Below are positions 17,837 through 24,900 of a stretch of 64,000 nt of DNA, one piece after another. Position 1 is the stretch's first letter. The number at the start of each line of letters is the position of its first letter. The notes under the pieces were generated by a model. That model did not search any database. It was given only the letters and a program-made list of their open reading frames with translations, and was not told the DNA's origin. A program made the translations under genes and the position numbers. This DNA is from Pseudaeromonas sp963677375 (GTDB lineage: Bacteria > Pseudomonadota > Gammaproteobacteria > Enterobacterales > Aeromonadaceae). Location: positions 186,001-250,000 of the forward strand of contig CAXXIF010000006.1 of assembly GCA_963677375.2 (NCBI GenBank). Reading direction: 5' to 3'.

Positions 17837-17865
17837 TTTTAACGTAATATATGGTTAAGCGAAGT
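17837..17865 (-). other. Left dif-like attachment site (putative attL)
   Basis: On the minus strand: XerC-like arm ACTTCGCTTAA, centre CCATATA, XerD-like arm TTACGTTAAAA. Against E. coli dif (GGTGCGCATAA, TGTATA, TTATGTTAAAT, recalled) the XerD arm matches at 9 of 11 and the XerC arm at 7 of 11. The repressor stop codon lies inside the XerD arm. The right-end site repeats it in the same orientation. Confidence 0.6.
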
Positions 17866-18198
17866 TAAAAAATCCGTTGTTGGTAGAGTGAGGAGGGCAC
17901 TCAAAGCCGCGCCAGCACTGGTTATAGCGCTGGCTCTATACTTTTTTACCACGTCCGCCCATACGGATTTCTCTTGTGTTGTCTTGGCGCGTGCTTCTGC
18001 TAGCTTTGAAACTACTTCCGCTGGGTCAAGTCCGCACTCAATTGCTATGTAAATGCCTGCTGTGTCTGTGAATTCTCTTCTACCGTTGTTTATATCGCTT
18101 AGATAAGAGCTGCTGATTTTTAGGTCTGCCGCCATTTGTTTCTGTTGTGTGTAGTTTTTGCAGTTCATGTACAGCTCTATCAGCTCTTTTGAGTACAT
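17839..18198 (-). CDS. Phage repressor-like HTH protein (DUF3693-like)
   Basis: A 119-residue protein beginning MYSKELIELYMNCKNYTQQKQ. Residues about 15-50 form a helix-turn-helix pattern (QQKQMAADLKISSSYLSDIN, then NGRREFTD) like Xre/DUF3693 proteins of Vibrio and Aeromonas phages. The C-terminal part has a hydrophobic stretch (SAITSAGAALSALLTLP) of unknown purpose. AGGAGA precedes the ATG at 18198; the frame is open upstream without a plausible start. It diverges from the phage replication genes across an array of ACGTCA repeats, the usual position of a lysogeny repressor. Its last codons lie inside the left dif-like site. The repressor role is inferred from fold and position. Confidence 0.75.
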   Translation of the reverse strand: MYSKELIELYMNCKNYTQQKQMAADLKISSSYLSDINNGRREFTDTAGIYIAIECGLDPAEVVSKLAEARAKTTQEKSVWADVVKKYRASAITSAGAALSALLTLPTTDFLTSLNHILR

Positions 18199-18246
18199 TT
18201 TACTTTCTCCTACTGTTCCATTCTTTCTCAATGATAGACCACTCCG

Positions 18247-18307
18247 TACGTCATTTATCGCATTGACGGCACGTCAACTGACGTGTTTCATGTACGTCAG
18301 AACGTCA
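18247..18307. promoter_or_regulatory. Repressor operator array (ACGTCA repeats)
   Basis: Within 61 bases, ACGTCA occurs on the plus strand at 18248, 18271, 18294 and 18302 and as TGACG(T) at 18264 and 18279. The copies at 18271 and 18279 form the perfect palindrome CACGTCA-AC-TGACGTG (18270-18285). The first three plus-strand copies are spaced exactly 23 bases apart. The array lies between the divergent repressor and early genes, so it is probably the control region of the lysogenic switch. Confidence 0.75.
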
Positions 18308-18324
18308 ATTATGGAATTGCCACC

Positions 18325-18585
18325 ATGACACAAGCCGCCGCCCCGCAACAACCCGCACAAGAAACCTACCGCGCTCGCGTCTATCAGGCCGCATCCGGTG
18401 AATGGGCGTGGTCAATCGACTTGGCTGGTGAGCCGTTCGCTCGTGGTGCTGGCTTTGAGTCTGGCGAAGATGCCGAGTGCAATCTCTACGAACACCTGCC
18501 GCGTCCTTACTCTTTGATTCTCGACCATGACCCCGACTCTGGGGTTCATTATGGCCCGGTTCTGGATGGTGAGGTGTCCAAGTGA
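18325..18585 (+). CDS. Hypothetical phage early protein, 86 aa
   Basis: First rightward gene after the operator array. The product is acidic and soluble, begins MTQAAAPQQPAQETYRARVY and has aromatic-rich strands (GEWAWSIDLAGEPFARGAGF). No family recognised. The ATG at 18325 is preferred although its ribosome-binding site is weak; an upstream in-frame ATG at 18283 lies inside the operator palindrome. The stop overlaps the next start (GTGA), so the genes are coupled. By position it may be a replication-control or host-takeover protein, but nothing in the sequence proves this. Confidence 0.65.
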   Translation: MTQAAAPQQPAQETYRARVYQAASGEWAWSIDLAGEPFARGAGFESGEDAECNLYEHLPRPYSLILDHDPDSGVHYGPVLDGEVSK

Positions 18586-19040
18586 TTATCCGCACTGAGG
18601 GTTTTCTTGGTCAGGCCATGTCATTACCGGCGCCTCCCATGCCTTCCTTTACCGGCGGCGTTTTCCTGTGCCCCAACGGCTACTGGTCGTTTGCCTTAAC
18701 CCTTCCTAATCATCAGGCTTTTGGTGCTTTCTTCGATTCGGCCTTTGCTGCTGAGGATGAGCTGTTGCGCCAGTACCCTGAGGGCGTCGAACCCTTCTAT
18801 TTCAGCGATTGCATGCCGTCACCGCGTCTTGCTATTCGGGACATTGTTGTGGCGTTCTTTTGGGGTATTTTCCCGATTCTTTGGCGCTCTGTCGGGCTTC
18901 TTGCTTGTTATGTTGCGCTCCAACTTATTCTTCCTTTGTGTTCTATTGATGCCTCTCTTGCTGACGCATTTTTCCTAACTGGTGCTTCTCTTGGTTGCGC
19001 TGCCTTCGTTGTTTATGTTTTTGGGCAGGCTATCAAATGA
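18582..19040 (+). CDS. Hypothetical phage membrane protein, 152 aa
   Basis: Starts at GTG 18582, overlapping the preceding stop by four bases, with GAGG at 18571-18574. The N-terminal half (about 1-80) is soluble with a proline-rich start and resembles no family I know. The C-terminal half carries two strong membrane segments (about 84-112, including VAFFWGIFPILWRSVGLLACYVALQL, and 127-150). A Met at 18618 is an alternative start. The next gene overlaps by ATGA. It may be an inner-membrane early protein; the function is unknown. Confidence 0.65.
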   Translation: MIIRTEGFLGQAMSLPAPPMPSFTGGVFLCPNGYWSFALTLPNHQAFGAFFDSAFAAEDELLRQYPEGVEPFYFSDCMPSPRLAIRDIVVAFFWGIFPILWRSVGLLACYVALQLILPLCSIDASLADAFFLTGASLGCAAFVVYVFGQAIK

Positions 19041-19270
19041 TTCCCGCCGCTCAACCTCAAAAGCTGCCAGTTTACTGGCAACATGATGACTGTTTTGGCG
19101 TCTCCTACTGTGTCCAGGGCGATGTTGATTTCCGCTGCTCCCTGCCTGATTTGCAGTGCTATCTCGATTTCGAATATGGCACCGGCACCTATGAGCTGGT
19201 TGAGATTGTCAGTGAAGAACAATATCTGACGTTGTTAGATTCGGGGGCTTTTTATGTTGAGCCCTTCTAG
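19037..19270 (+). CDS. Hypothetical phage protein, 77 aa
   Basis: Small acidic soluble protein starting MIPAAQPQKLPVYWQHDDCF, rich in Tyr, Asp, Glu and Cys, with no recognised domain. The start overlaps the previous stop (ATGA) and the 3' end overlaps rep by 17 bases, so it belongs to the early transcript. Its position just before rep hints at a replication-associated role, which is unproven. Confidence 0.65.
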   Translation: MIPAAQPQKLPVYWQHDDCFGVSYCVQGDVDFRCSLPDLQCYLDFEYGTGTYELVEIVSEEQYLTLLDSGAFYVEPF

Positions 19271-20609
19271 ATGCAAAATCGATTATCTGTCGATTTCCTT
19301 TGCGCCCTCTCTGCTGCGTCGGCTCACTGAGCTGGCAAAGATGCGGGCAACCCTCAAATCATCGCTCAAGGCCATAGATTGGCGCGTGGAGGCTCGCCAG
19401 CTTGCTGCCTATCTGGAGCCCTTGCTGCAACCGGATGAATTCGTTTTAGACGGCTCTCTGGCCTCTCTGCACGATGCTGGTTTTATCCTGAACTCTCTAA
19501 CCGACAAACAGGATTTTGATGACCCTGCATTGTCTGCTGAGGAAAACGCCGCACGCCGCCGCGCTTCTACGTTCCATGGCTGTTATGCCGACTGGATTGC
19601 ATCGTTCGGTGTTCAATGGCTGGACGCGCTTTGCCAAGCCGAAATCGAGTTTTTTTTACATGTTCTCAATGAGCGCGTTTCCCCCCAGTTCCTGCGTTGG
19701 ACCTTCTCCCCAAAGGCTGGCGGTATGTTCGGGTATAAGAATTCCGGTACTCTGCTTTGTGACGGAATGCCAGCCGGTGTTGTGGCGTGGGGTGCTGCAA
19801 ACCACGGCTGCCTGATTAGCTTTTCCGGTACCGGCTGCGCGGCTCTGGATTTCAAGAAACTACACAAGATGCTGGCCCCGCTCGGTCAGGATGCTCCTTC
19901 ATCACTGGCCGGTGGTGATTTCCGCGCCGCGACTTTCGGTGCAAAAATCACCCGCCTGGACATTGCCCTTGATGATTACACCGGTAAGCTTTTCACTCCC
20001 TACACCATGCGCGATGCCGCCTGTGATGGCGCTTTCGTCGGCAACGGTAAACCGCCCGTTTACCGCTGGTGTGAAAGCGGCTGCATGTTACCGGCCAAAG
20101 ATGCCAAAGCCGTTGGTCGCAAGTACACCCTCGAACCGACCAATGGTGTGACCTTCTATGTTGGCTCTCGTGAGTCCGGCAAGCTGTTTCGCTGCTATGA
20201 GAAAGGCAAGCAGATGAAAAGCGAAGATAATCCGAATTGGGTTCGTGCTGAGGTGGAATTGCACTCTCATCAGCGGCAAATTAATTTCGATGCCTTGATA
20301 AATCCAGACCCTTATTTTGCGGGATGTTATGACATTCTGGCTCAAATAATGGTCGATGTTCCGCCTATTACCATCCCGACATTCAAAAATGACTATAAAA
20401 TTCTGGCCTCTGTTGCTATTGAAAACGGACGCCGCCAGATTGGTCGTTTGATTAATTTCATGTCCAATTATATGAACATGACCGCTCAAGAGGTTATCGA
20501 ACAATTAACCTCTGATGTTGATTTTGAGGATATTCCTCATCGGCTTGAAAAGCCTATACCGCAAGATATTTTCGATGATTATCAATTACACACTGAGCCA
20601 ATAGGTTAA
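19254..20609 (+). CDS. Phage replication initiation protein (Rep_trans-type)
   Basis: Rolling-circle replication initiator of 451 residues. The N-terminal 150 residues are poorly conserved. The central region has the motif RLDIALDDY (234-242), and the typical Rep_trans/RstA block YVGSRESGKLFRCYEKGKQ lies at 302-320, followed by VRAEVELH (330-337), as in replication proteins of Vibrio and Pseudomonas filamentous phages. The ATG at 19254 has a GGGGG stretch about six bases upstream and overlaps the preceding gene. It should nick the phage origin to make single-stranded genomes. The catalytic tyrosine cannot be assigned with certainty by eye. Confidence 0.88.
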   Translation: MLSPSRCKIDYLSISFAPSLLRRLTELAKMRATLKSSLKAIDWRVEARQLAAYLEPLLQPDEFVLDGSLASLHDAGFILNSLTDKQDFDDPALSAEENAARRRASTFHGCYADWIASFGVQWLDALCQAEIEFFLHVLNERVSPQFLRWTFSPKAGGMFGYKNSGTLLCDGMPAGVVAWGAANHGCLISFSGTGCAALDFKKLHKMLAPLGQDAPSSLAGGDFRAATFGAKITRLDIALDDYTGKLFTPYTMRDAACDGAFVGNGKPPVYRWCESGCMLPAKDAKAVGRKYTLEPTNGVTFYVGSRESGKLFRCYEKGKQMKSEDNPNWVRAEVELHSHQRQINFDALINPDPYFAGCYDILAQIMVDVPPITIPTFKNDYKILASVAIENGRRQIGRLINFMSNYMNMTAQEVIEQLTSDVDFEDIPHRLEKPIPQDIFDDYQLHTEPIG

Positions 20610-20618
20610 GGGGTTTAT

Positions 20619-20954
20619 ATGTCTACACAACTGACCGGTATTTTCTGCCGTGGTGTTTTGCTGGGTTATGCCAAGTTTGTTGAGCAATACCGTGATAAAT
20701 CAACTCAGCAAATCGTCTCCAAGGATATTCATGCTATTGGTATTGAAAAAACCATTAAGGGTGGTTTTGGCGAAGTTCGTGAAGTCACTCAAAAGCTGAT
20801 TCTTTCTGACGCCCTGATGAAAGACACCAAATTTCTGTCTGACATTGGTTCGCATATTGGCCAAATGGTCGAAATTCCGCTCTCTGGTTATACGGATTTC
20901 CATGACCGGCCCTATGTTTCCAATGATGCCGTTGTTATTCCCTGCGAGGATTAA
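20619..20954 (+). CDS. Putative phage ssDNA-binding protein (DUF1293-like)
   Basis: A 111-residue protein directly downstream of rep, the position of the gene V-type single-stranded DNA-binding protein in filamentous phages. It begins MSTQLTGIFCRGVLLGYAKF and has alternating strands (VSKDIHAIGIEKTIKGGFGEVREVTQKLILSD, then VEIPLSGYTDFHDRPYVSN), a pattern compatible with an OB-like fold. It resembles the DUF1293 proteins of Vibrio phages. The function is inferred from order and size. Confidence 0.65.
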   Translation: MSTQLTGIFCRGVLLGYAKFVEQYRDKSTQQIVSKDIHAIGIEKTIKGGFGEVREVTQKLILSDALMKDTKFLSDIGSHIGQMVEIPLSGYTDFHDRPYVSNDAVVIPCED

Positions 20955-20958
20955 ATAA

Positions 20959-21066
20959 ATGGATTCAATAACACCCGACGATATCAATGCGGTAATTGAT
21001 TTCCTTGCCGCTTGCCTGCTTATCGGGTGTTTTTGTCTGGGCTGGATAGCTGGGAGCTTTCGCTGA
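20959..21066 (+). CDS. Small phage membrane protein, 35 aa (minor coat-like)
   Basis: An ATG four bases after the previous stop encodes 35 residues: an acidic head (MDSITPDDINAV), a membrane helix (FLAACLLIGCFCLGWIAG) and a short basic tail (SFR). The stop overlaps the next ATG (TGATG). Size, charge and place just before the major coat gene match pVII/pIX-type minor coat proteins. No sequence family is recognisable at this length. Confidence 0.6.
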   Translation: MDSITPDDINAVIDFLAACLLIGCFCLGWIAGSFR

Positions 21067-21194
21067 TGGTTGCCGCCCATGTATCTGAAATACTCCAAGG
21101 GGGCTTTATTGGTTATTGCCTAGGCGCCTTTGGGATTGGCTGGGGAATATCATTCCTCTTTACTGCTGCAAAAAAAGCGAGTGAAAAAATATGA
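21066..21194 (+). CDS. Small phage membrane protein, 42 aa (minor coat-like)
   Basis: Begins at the ATG that overlaps the preceding stop by one base and encodes 42 residues: a short head, a membrane helix (GGFIGYCLGAFGIGWGISFLF) and a basic tail (TAAKKASEKI). The end overlaps the major coat gene by four bases. It is probably the second pVII/pIX-like minor coat or assembly protein; the assignment rests on size, topology and order. Confidence 0.6.
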   Translation: MVAAHVSEILQGGFIGYCLGAFGIGWGISFLFTAAKKASEKI

Positions 21195-21418
21195 CTACTG
21201 CAAAGAAGCTGTTGCTCAAAATCACCGGTGCTGGCGTCCTGATGGCCGCTGGCGCTTCCTCCGCGTTCGCGGCTCTGCCTGCTGTTGTGGGTACCACTCT
21301 GACCGGCATTCAAGAAGATGGCCTGTCGCTTGCCGACCTCGTATGGCCGGTACTGCTGGCGCTGCTCGGGGCTTCAATCCTGATGAAGCTGTCCAAGCGC
21401 TTTGGTAATAAAGTCTAA
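21191..21418 (+). CDS. Phage major coat protein (pVIII-like)
   Basis: A 75-residue precursor with a signal peptide (1-27, AFA cleavage site) and a 48-residue mature protein. The mature part has the classic filamentous coat layout: a small acidic amphipathic N terminus (TGIQEDGLSLADLVW), a hydrophobic helix (PVLLALLGASILM) and a basic C terminus (KLSKRFGNKV) that would contact DNA inside the virion. It overlaps the preceding gene by four bases and is followed by a large hairpin. Confidence 0.9.
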   Translation: MTTAKKLLLKITGAGVLMAAGASSAFAALPAVVGTTLTGIQEDGLSLADLVWPVLLALLGASILMKLSKRFGNKV

Positions 21419-21435
21419 GGTCTAGCGACCGCCAG

Positions 21436-21466
21436 CACCCTCCTGGCCCGCAGGGTCAGGGGGGTG
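21436..21466 (+). terminator. Hairpin between coat and adsorption genes
   Basis: CACCCTCCTG and CAGGGGGGTG (21436-21445, 21457-21466) form a 10-bp stem with one mismatch. There is no T-run. In Ff phages a central terminator after gene VIII reduces expression of the minor coat genes; this hairpin sits at the same place. Confidence 0.55.
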
Positions 21467-21483
21467 GTAAGGGAAGCATCCCC

Positions 21484-22785
21484 ATGAAAAAAATCTCCCT
21501 GTTCCTTGTTTTATTCCTCGTTATTAACACCACCGCGAATGCCTTTTTACCGGTCATAGTCTGGGCAGTTGCTCGACAGGCTGCTGTCTATACTGCTGAA
21601 TCTGTGGCGATAGGTGTTATTGCTAAGGGCTTTGCCGCAAATGACCCTTATGTTCGAACCACAGCGACAATAGGCCGCGCTCGCCTTGCTCAAAATATGG
21701 CTACATCTTTGCGTGGTCCTCGCTGGGTGGGGTTGGTTGCGCTAATGGCGGCGTTTGCTGGATTGGGTTGGGCTTATGATGAGGACATCGGTTTATTTCG
21801 AGAGGAACAGTCTTTACCGCATGAGGCATTGTGCGCTGTAAATGCTCAAATGATACCGCCCGACCAGTGCGTTTTGGCGGCGTTTGGGAAAGGTAGCAAG
21901 ATTGGCGTTTGGACTCAGCCTAAAGTTGTCGCATGCGGTAATTTCCCTGGCGCGTGTGCGGCTGCTCAAACCGTATATCAGCAATATTATTGCTATAATG
22001 GTTTTTCTCCTGCTGGCTCAGGTTCTTGTGTGGGTAGTCCATCAACTGTTATTCGCTATGTCGATGCTGGCGAGGTTTTAAAAATTCAAATTCCTGCATC
22101 TGAAATTGAAGCTAAGGGTTTACCTCAATTAGCAGCCTCTCCGAACACGCTCGGTGATATGTTTGCCGGTGCCAATCCTGACATGCTAAATAAGTTGTTA
22201 GATGGCGCAACCGTTCCATATAACGCAACTAATCCCACTCCTGAAATGGCGCAATTGAAATCCGACTATCGAAATGGCCTTTTGCAGTCGCTTGACCCTA
22301 ACGCCGCTCATTATGTAACACCTGAACAATTGAAGCAGGTTCAAGATTTGGTAGCCGCTGAGGATGCCGCGAATACTGATGACGGCACAATCGATGCGCT
22401 CAACGAAAAAATGAAACAGCCGCTTACGCAGGCACAGTATGAGGAAACCAACAAGAAATATTCTGATGCCGTGGATGCTGTTACTAACACTCTGCCGAAT
22501 AATGACGCTGACTCTGAGTCAATCGATGATTCATTTAATAAACTCGATGGCATTATTACGGATATTCCGAATACGTCGCTTCCTAGTCCTGCGCATATTC
22601 AATTACCGCATTACACCGAATGTATGACGCTGAACCTGACAGACGGTAAGGGCCGCGAACTGGTTTTCCCGTCATCGAGTCAGTGTGAAAAAATCAATCA
22701 GATGAAAACGTTAATTGGGTATTTTTTGGCTGGCCTCGTAGCAATGGGGCTGATTTGGCAGTTATTAACCAGACCTCACGGGTGA
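21484..22785 (+). CDS. Phage adsorption / minor coat protein (pIII-like)
   Basis: A 433-residue exported protein. A signal peptide (1-20, ending TTANA) precedes an alanine-rich region with a hydrophobic segment (about 81-97, VGLVALMAAFAGLGWAY), a cysteine-containing central part and a polar Asn/Asp-rich region (about 250-370). A C-terminal membrane anchor (about 411-430, LIGYFLAGLVAMGLIWQLL) ends with a short basic tail. This layout and its place between coat and pVI-like genes fit the receptor-binding tip protein. The primary sequence is not similar to Ff pIII, as is usual for this fast-evolving protein; TspB-like proteins are an alternative family name. Confidence 0.78.
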   Translation: MKKISLFLVLFLVINTTANAFLPVIVWAVARQAAVYTAESVAIGVIAKGFAANDPYVRTTATIGRARLAQNMATSLRGPRWVGLVALMAAFAGLGWAYDEDIGLFREEQSLPHEALCAVNAQMIPPDQCVLAAFGKGSKIGVWTQPKVVACGNFPGACAAAQTVYQQYYCYNGFSPAGSGSCVGSPSTVIRYVDAGEVLKIQIPASEIEAKGLPQLAASPNTLGDMFAGANPDMLNKLLDGATVPYNATNPTPEMAQLKSDYRNGLLQSLDPNAAHYVTPEQLKQVQDLVAAEDAANTDDGTIDALNEKMKQPLTQAQYEETNKKYSDAVDAVTNTLPNNDADSESIDDSFNKLDGIITDIPNTSLPSPAHIQLPHYTECMTLNLTDGKGRELVFPSSSQCEKINQMKTLIGYFLAGLVAMGLIWQLLTRPHG

Positions 22786-22788
22786 TTT

Positions 22789-23109
22789 ATGGGTGCTGCA
22801 ATCATTGGTTTTATGCGGGTCTTTTTTGGCCCGTTATTGGTCACGTTATTCAAAGTCGTTAAATTTGGTGCATTGCGTAAGGTCGCGGGGTGGGCTGCGC
22901 TGACGGCGTTAATTGCTGGCCTGTATGCCGCAGTGAATGCCGTTATTCTCGGCATCTCGTTAGTGATGCCACATTATCTGGTTGTTGGGGCCTCTTGGTT
23001 TATACCTGACAACTTCGATGAATGCGTTACCGCCTATTTAGCGGGTACCACGTTAATCACTCTCTATCGCTGGCAGCGCGAAGGGATTTTGTTTGCAGGG
23101 GGTCGATAA
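22789..23109 (+). CDS. Phage pVI-like minor coat membrane protein
   Basis: A 106-residue hydrophobic protein with about three membrane helices (FMRVFFGPLLVTLFKVV, ALTALIAGLYAAVNAVILGISLV and a weaker third near YLAGTTLITLY) and a basic C terminus. It sits between the adsorption gene and zot, as gene VI does in Ff phages and its counterparts in Vibrio phages. The stop overlaps the zot ATG by one base (TAATG). Confidence 0.72.
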   Translation: MGAAIIGFMRVFFGPLLVTLFKVVKFGALRKVAGWAALTALIAGLYAAVNAVILGISLVMPHYLVVGASWFIPDNFDECVTAYLAGTTLITLYRWQREGILFAGGR

Positions 23110-23954
23110 TGCCGTGTTATCTCGTGTGTGGCCGAACGGGGCAGGGCAAAGGTCTTTGCTCTGTTGGTATGATGGCAGAAATGTATATCGCCCAGGGCAA
23201 ACGAGTGGCGACAAACATGGACCTATTCCCCGAGCGGTTCAAGGACCCGTACAACGACAAAACGCGCATAATTCGATTACCGGACATCCCAACCGCGGAT
23301 GATTTATACGCCCTAGGCATGGGCAATGATGAGCCTTGGGATGAGGATGCAAACGGCGTTCTGTGTCTCGATGAGGCATCCATTTTTCTGAATAATCGCG
23401 CCTGGAACGATAAGAGCCGGGCTCCGTTATTGGCGTATCTGATGCAGCGCCGCAAATTCGGCTGGGATGTGATTTTGCAGGTTCAAGATCAGAACTGTGT
23501 CGATAAGCAGGCATTCGACGGCATGATTGATTATGTTGTGTCGGCATCCTATGTGCGCAACATCAATATTCCTGTTCTGTCGGCGTTGATTAAGAACTTT
23601 CTCGGCGTTCGCCGCCTGATGTTCCCGAAGTGGATGCGCTGGCACACAGCTCGGATGGTCAATGCGGTTTCCGGACTAACGGAAGATGTTCACCGGTACC
23701 GTGGGCACTCTGTGTATCCGTTGTATGACACCACCCAGGTGTTTAGTCGTAACTATCCGCATGGGATGCACTCGTTGTTAACGCCGTGGCATTTGCGGGG
23801 TCGCTATATGCCGCCAAAACGAGGTATCCGCTATTGGCTGCGCTTTGGCGCCCGTTTACCGCTGTTGCTGATAATATCGCTGTGCGCGTTGTTTTCGCCG
23901 TCTGTGCGTGACTGGCTCCACGACTGCCCTGCTCAATCAAAGCCCTTTATGTGA
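23109..23954 (+). CDS. zot: Zonular occludens toxin-like assembly ATPase (pI/Zot)
   Basis: Inner-membrane ATPase that drives filamentous phage assembly. The 281-residue protein has a Walker A motif (GRTGQGKG, residues 8-15), a Walker B motif (VLCLDEA, 84-90), the typical YLMQRRKFGWDVILQVQD stretch, and one membrane helix near the C terminus (about 249-264, RLPLLLIISLCALF). Only about 17 residues follow the helix, so the extended periplasmic toxin-like tail of Vibrio cholerae Zot is missing. The start ATG overlaps the preceding stop. Family assignment is secure. Confidence 0.9.
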   Translation: MPCYLVCGRTGQGKGLCSVGMMAEMYIAQGKRVATNMDLFPERFKDPYNDKTRIIRLPDIPTADDLYALGMGNDEPWDEDANGVLCLDEASIFLNNRAWNDKSRAPLLAYLMQRRKFGWDVILQVQDQNCVDKQAFDGMIDYVVSASYVRNINIPVLSALIKNFLGVRRLMFPKWMRWHTARMVNAVSGLTEDVHRYRGHSVYPLYDTTQVFSRNYPHGMHSLLTPWHLRGRYMPPKRGIRYWLRFGARLPLLLIISLCALFSPSVRDWLHDCPAQSKPFM

Positions 23955-23989
23955 ATTTGTGTATGCTATGCCCTCGGCTTGGAGGGCTT

Positions 23990-24184
23990 ATGCAACGCAA
24001 GAAGGATTACATCTATAACCCTAGGGAGTTTCGGCGGAGCTGGCAAAAGCGGTTTCCCGGTGCGGCCCTGTCTCCTAAAGCCAACGATGATTGGGACACT
24101 CCAGACCGGCGCTCACCGTCGCGCTGGTTGGTGTTCGCGTTGGGCGTTGTTGTTGGTCTTTTTCTGGCCGGTTATCTGCGATAG
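23990..24184 (+). CDS. Small phage membrane protein, 64 aa
   Basis: Starts at the ATG at 23990 with GGAGGG at 23981-23986. The N terminus is basic and aromatic (MQRKKDYIYNPREFRRSWQKR) and the C terminus is a membrane helix (WLVFALGVVVGLFLAGYLR). It lies at the end of the structural block after zot. No family recognised; it may assist assembly or be a minor membrane component. Confidence 0.6.
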   Translation: MQRKKDYIYNPREFRRSWQKRFPGAALSPKANDDWDTPDRRSPSRWLVFALGVVVGLFLAGYLR

Positions 24185-24190
24185 CGTTTT

Positions 24191-24268
24191 CCGTCAAGTG
24201 GTAAATCGCCCGCAGGGTGCCAACGGCAGGGGGCCCCATTTATGGGGTTCCGATTTACTACTTGATGG
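24191..24268. repeat. Large inverted repeat, candidate plus-strand origin
   Basis: CCGTCAAGTGGTAAATCG (24191-24208) pairs with CGATTTACTACTTGATGG (24251-24268) over 18 bases with two G-T wobbles. The enclosed 42 bases hold a second stem around CCCCA-TTTA-TGGGG. Confidence 0.6.
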
Positions 24269-24295
24269 CACACCTTCTTTTCAACCTTGTAACGA

Positions 24296-24327
24296 GGGCA
24301 TGGGGAAGGCTCTTTTTCCCCATGTCC
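24296..24327. repeat. 12-bp hairpin in phage intergenic region
   Basis: GGGCATGGGGAA (24296-24307) pairs with TTCCCCATGTCC (24316-24327), one wobble, with an 8-base loop. The role may be packaging signal or transcription stop after the structural genes. Confidence 0.55.
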
Positions 24328-24481
24328 TTGATAAACCGCTCTGCTGTTGGCTCTTGAAAAGGGCGCCGGTCAGGGCCACCCGTATAGTAATACGGGGATA
24401 AAGTCCCCTCTTGCTATTCCAACCCTTCTCTTCCGGCTCTTGGCTTTTTAGGTTGCCCGGTGCCTTGCCTTGGGAATAAAA

Positions 24482-24499
24482 AAGGGCCTTGCGGCCCTT
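24482..24499. terminator. Terminator at the right end of the phage
   Basis: AAGGGCC-TTGC-GGCCCTT is a perfect 7-bp stem preceded by an A-run (T-run on the minus strand). It serves the leftward regulator gene and possibly the rightward phage transcript. Confidence 0.7.
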
Positions 24500-24503
24500 C
24501 GTT

Positions 24504-24860
24504 CTATTCTTTTCGCTTGAGCATTTCCCAGTACCAGTTGTAGTTGCGCATGGGACTTCTTGACTTGGCTTCGGCTTGAATTCGCACTACTTCCCATAGT
24601 CTTTCAACGCTCATTGATTCGCCGCCGGGTGCAATTAATAGGTTTCCTCTGATTTGCCATCCTTTCCATTCGTTTGATATTGGCTCTAGATTTATCCCGC
24701 TCATGACTTGCATGAGTAATTTGCATTCAGGGGGTATTGATTTTCCTGCGTCCCATTTCGTGACCGTGCTCACACTTCTGGAACAAATTTCTGCTGTCTT
24801 TTCGATACTCAAACCGCATGTATGCCAGCGAAATATCTTGTTTTTGTGGATTCTCGTCAT
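24504..24860 (-). CDS. Phage regulatory protein (DUF3653-like)
   Basis: A 118-residue protein beginning MTRIHKNKIFRWHTCGLSIE. Residues about 15-45 form a helix-turn-helix-like unit (SIEKTAEICSRSVSTVTKWD), followed by IPPECKLLM and the conserved EWKGWQIRGNLLIAPGG block of DUF3653 phage proteins from Vibrio and Shewanella. It is transcribed away from the right attachment site toward the phage. A perfect palindrome, GAGTAATTACTC, lies 40 bases upstream. Together with the repressor at the other end the phage carries two regulators; which controls what is unknown. Confidence 0.72.
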   Translation of the reverse strand: MTRIHKNKIFRWHTCGLSIEKTAEICSRSVSTVTKWDAGKSIPPECKLLMQVMSGINLEPISNEWKGWQIRGNLLIAPGGESMSVERLWEVVRIQAEAKSRSPMRNYNWYWEMLKRKE

Positions 24861-24900
24861 TGCTTCGTTTAACTCCTCTTTTTGGGAGTTTTGGTTTTAC

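Larger units (their letters stand above)
24185..24503. other. Phage non-coding region with nested hairpins (candidate origin and packaging signal)
   Basis: A 319-base gap without a convincing gene. It contains a large imperfect inverted repeat (24191-24268), a 12-bp hairpin (24296-24327), a 7-bp hairpin with a 4-nt loop (CCCGTAT-AGTA-ATACGGG, 24379-24396) and a terminator-like stem at 24482-24499. Filamentous phages carry their plus and minus origins and packaging hairpin in one such intergenic region, so this is the best candidate. Confidence 0.6.
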
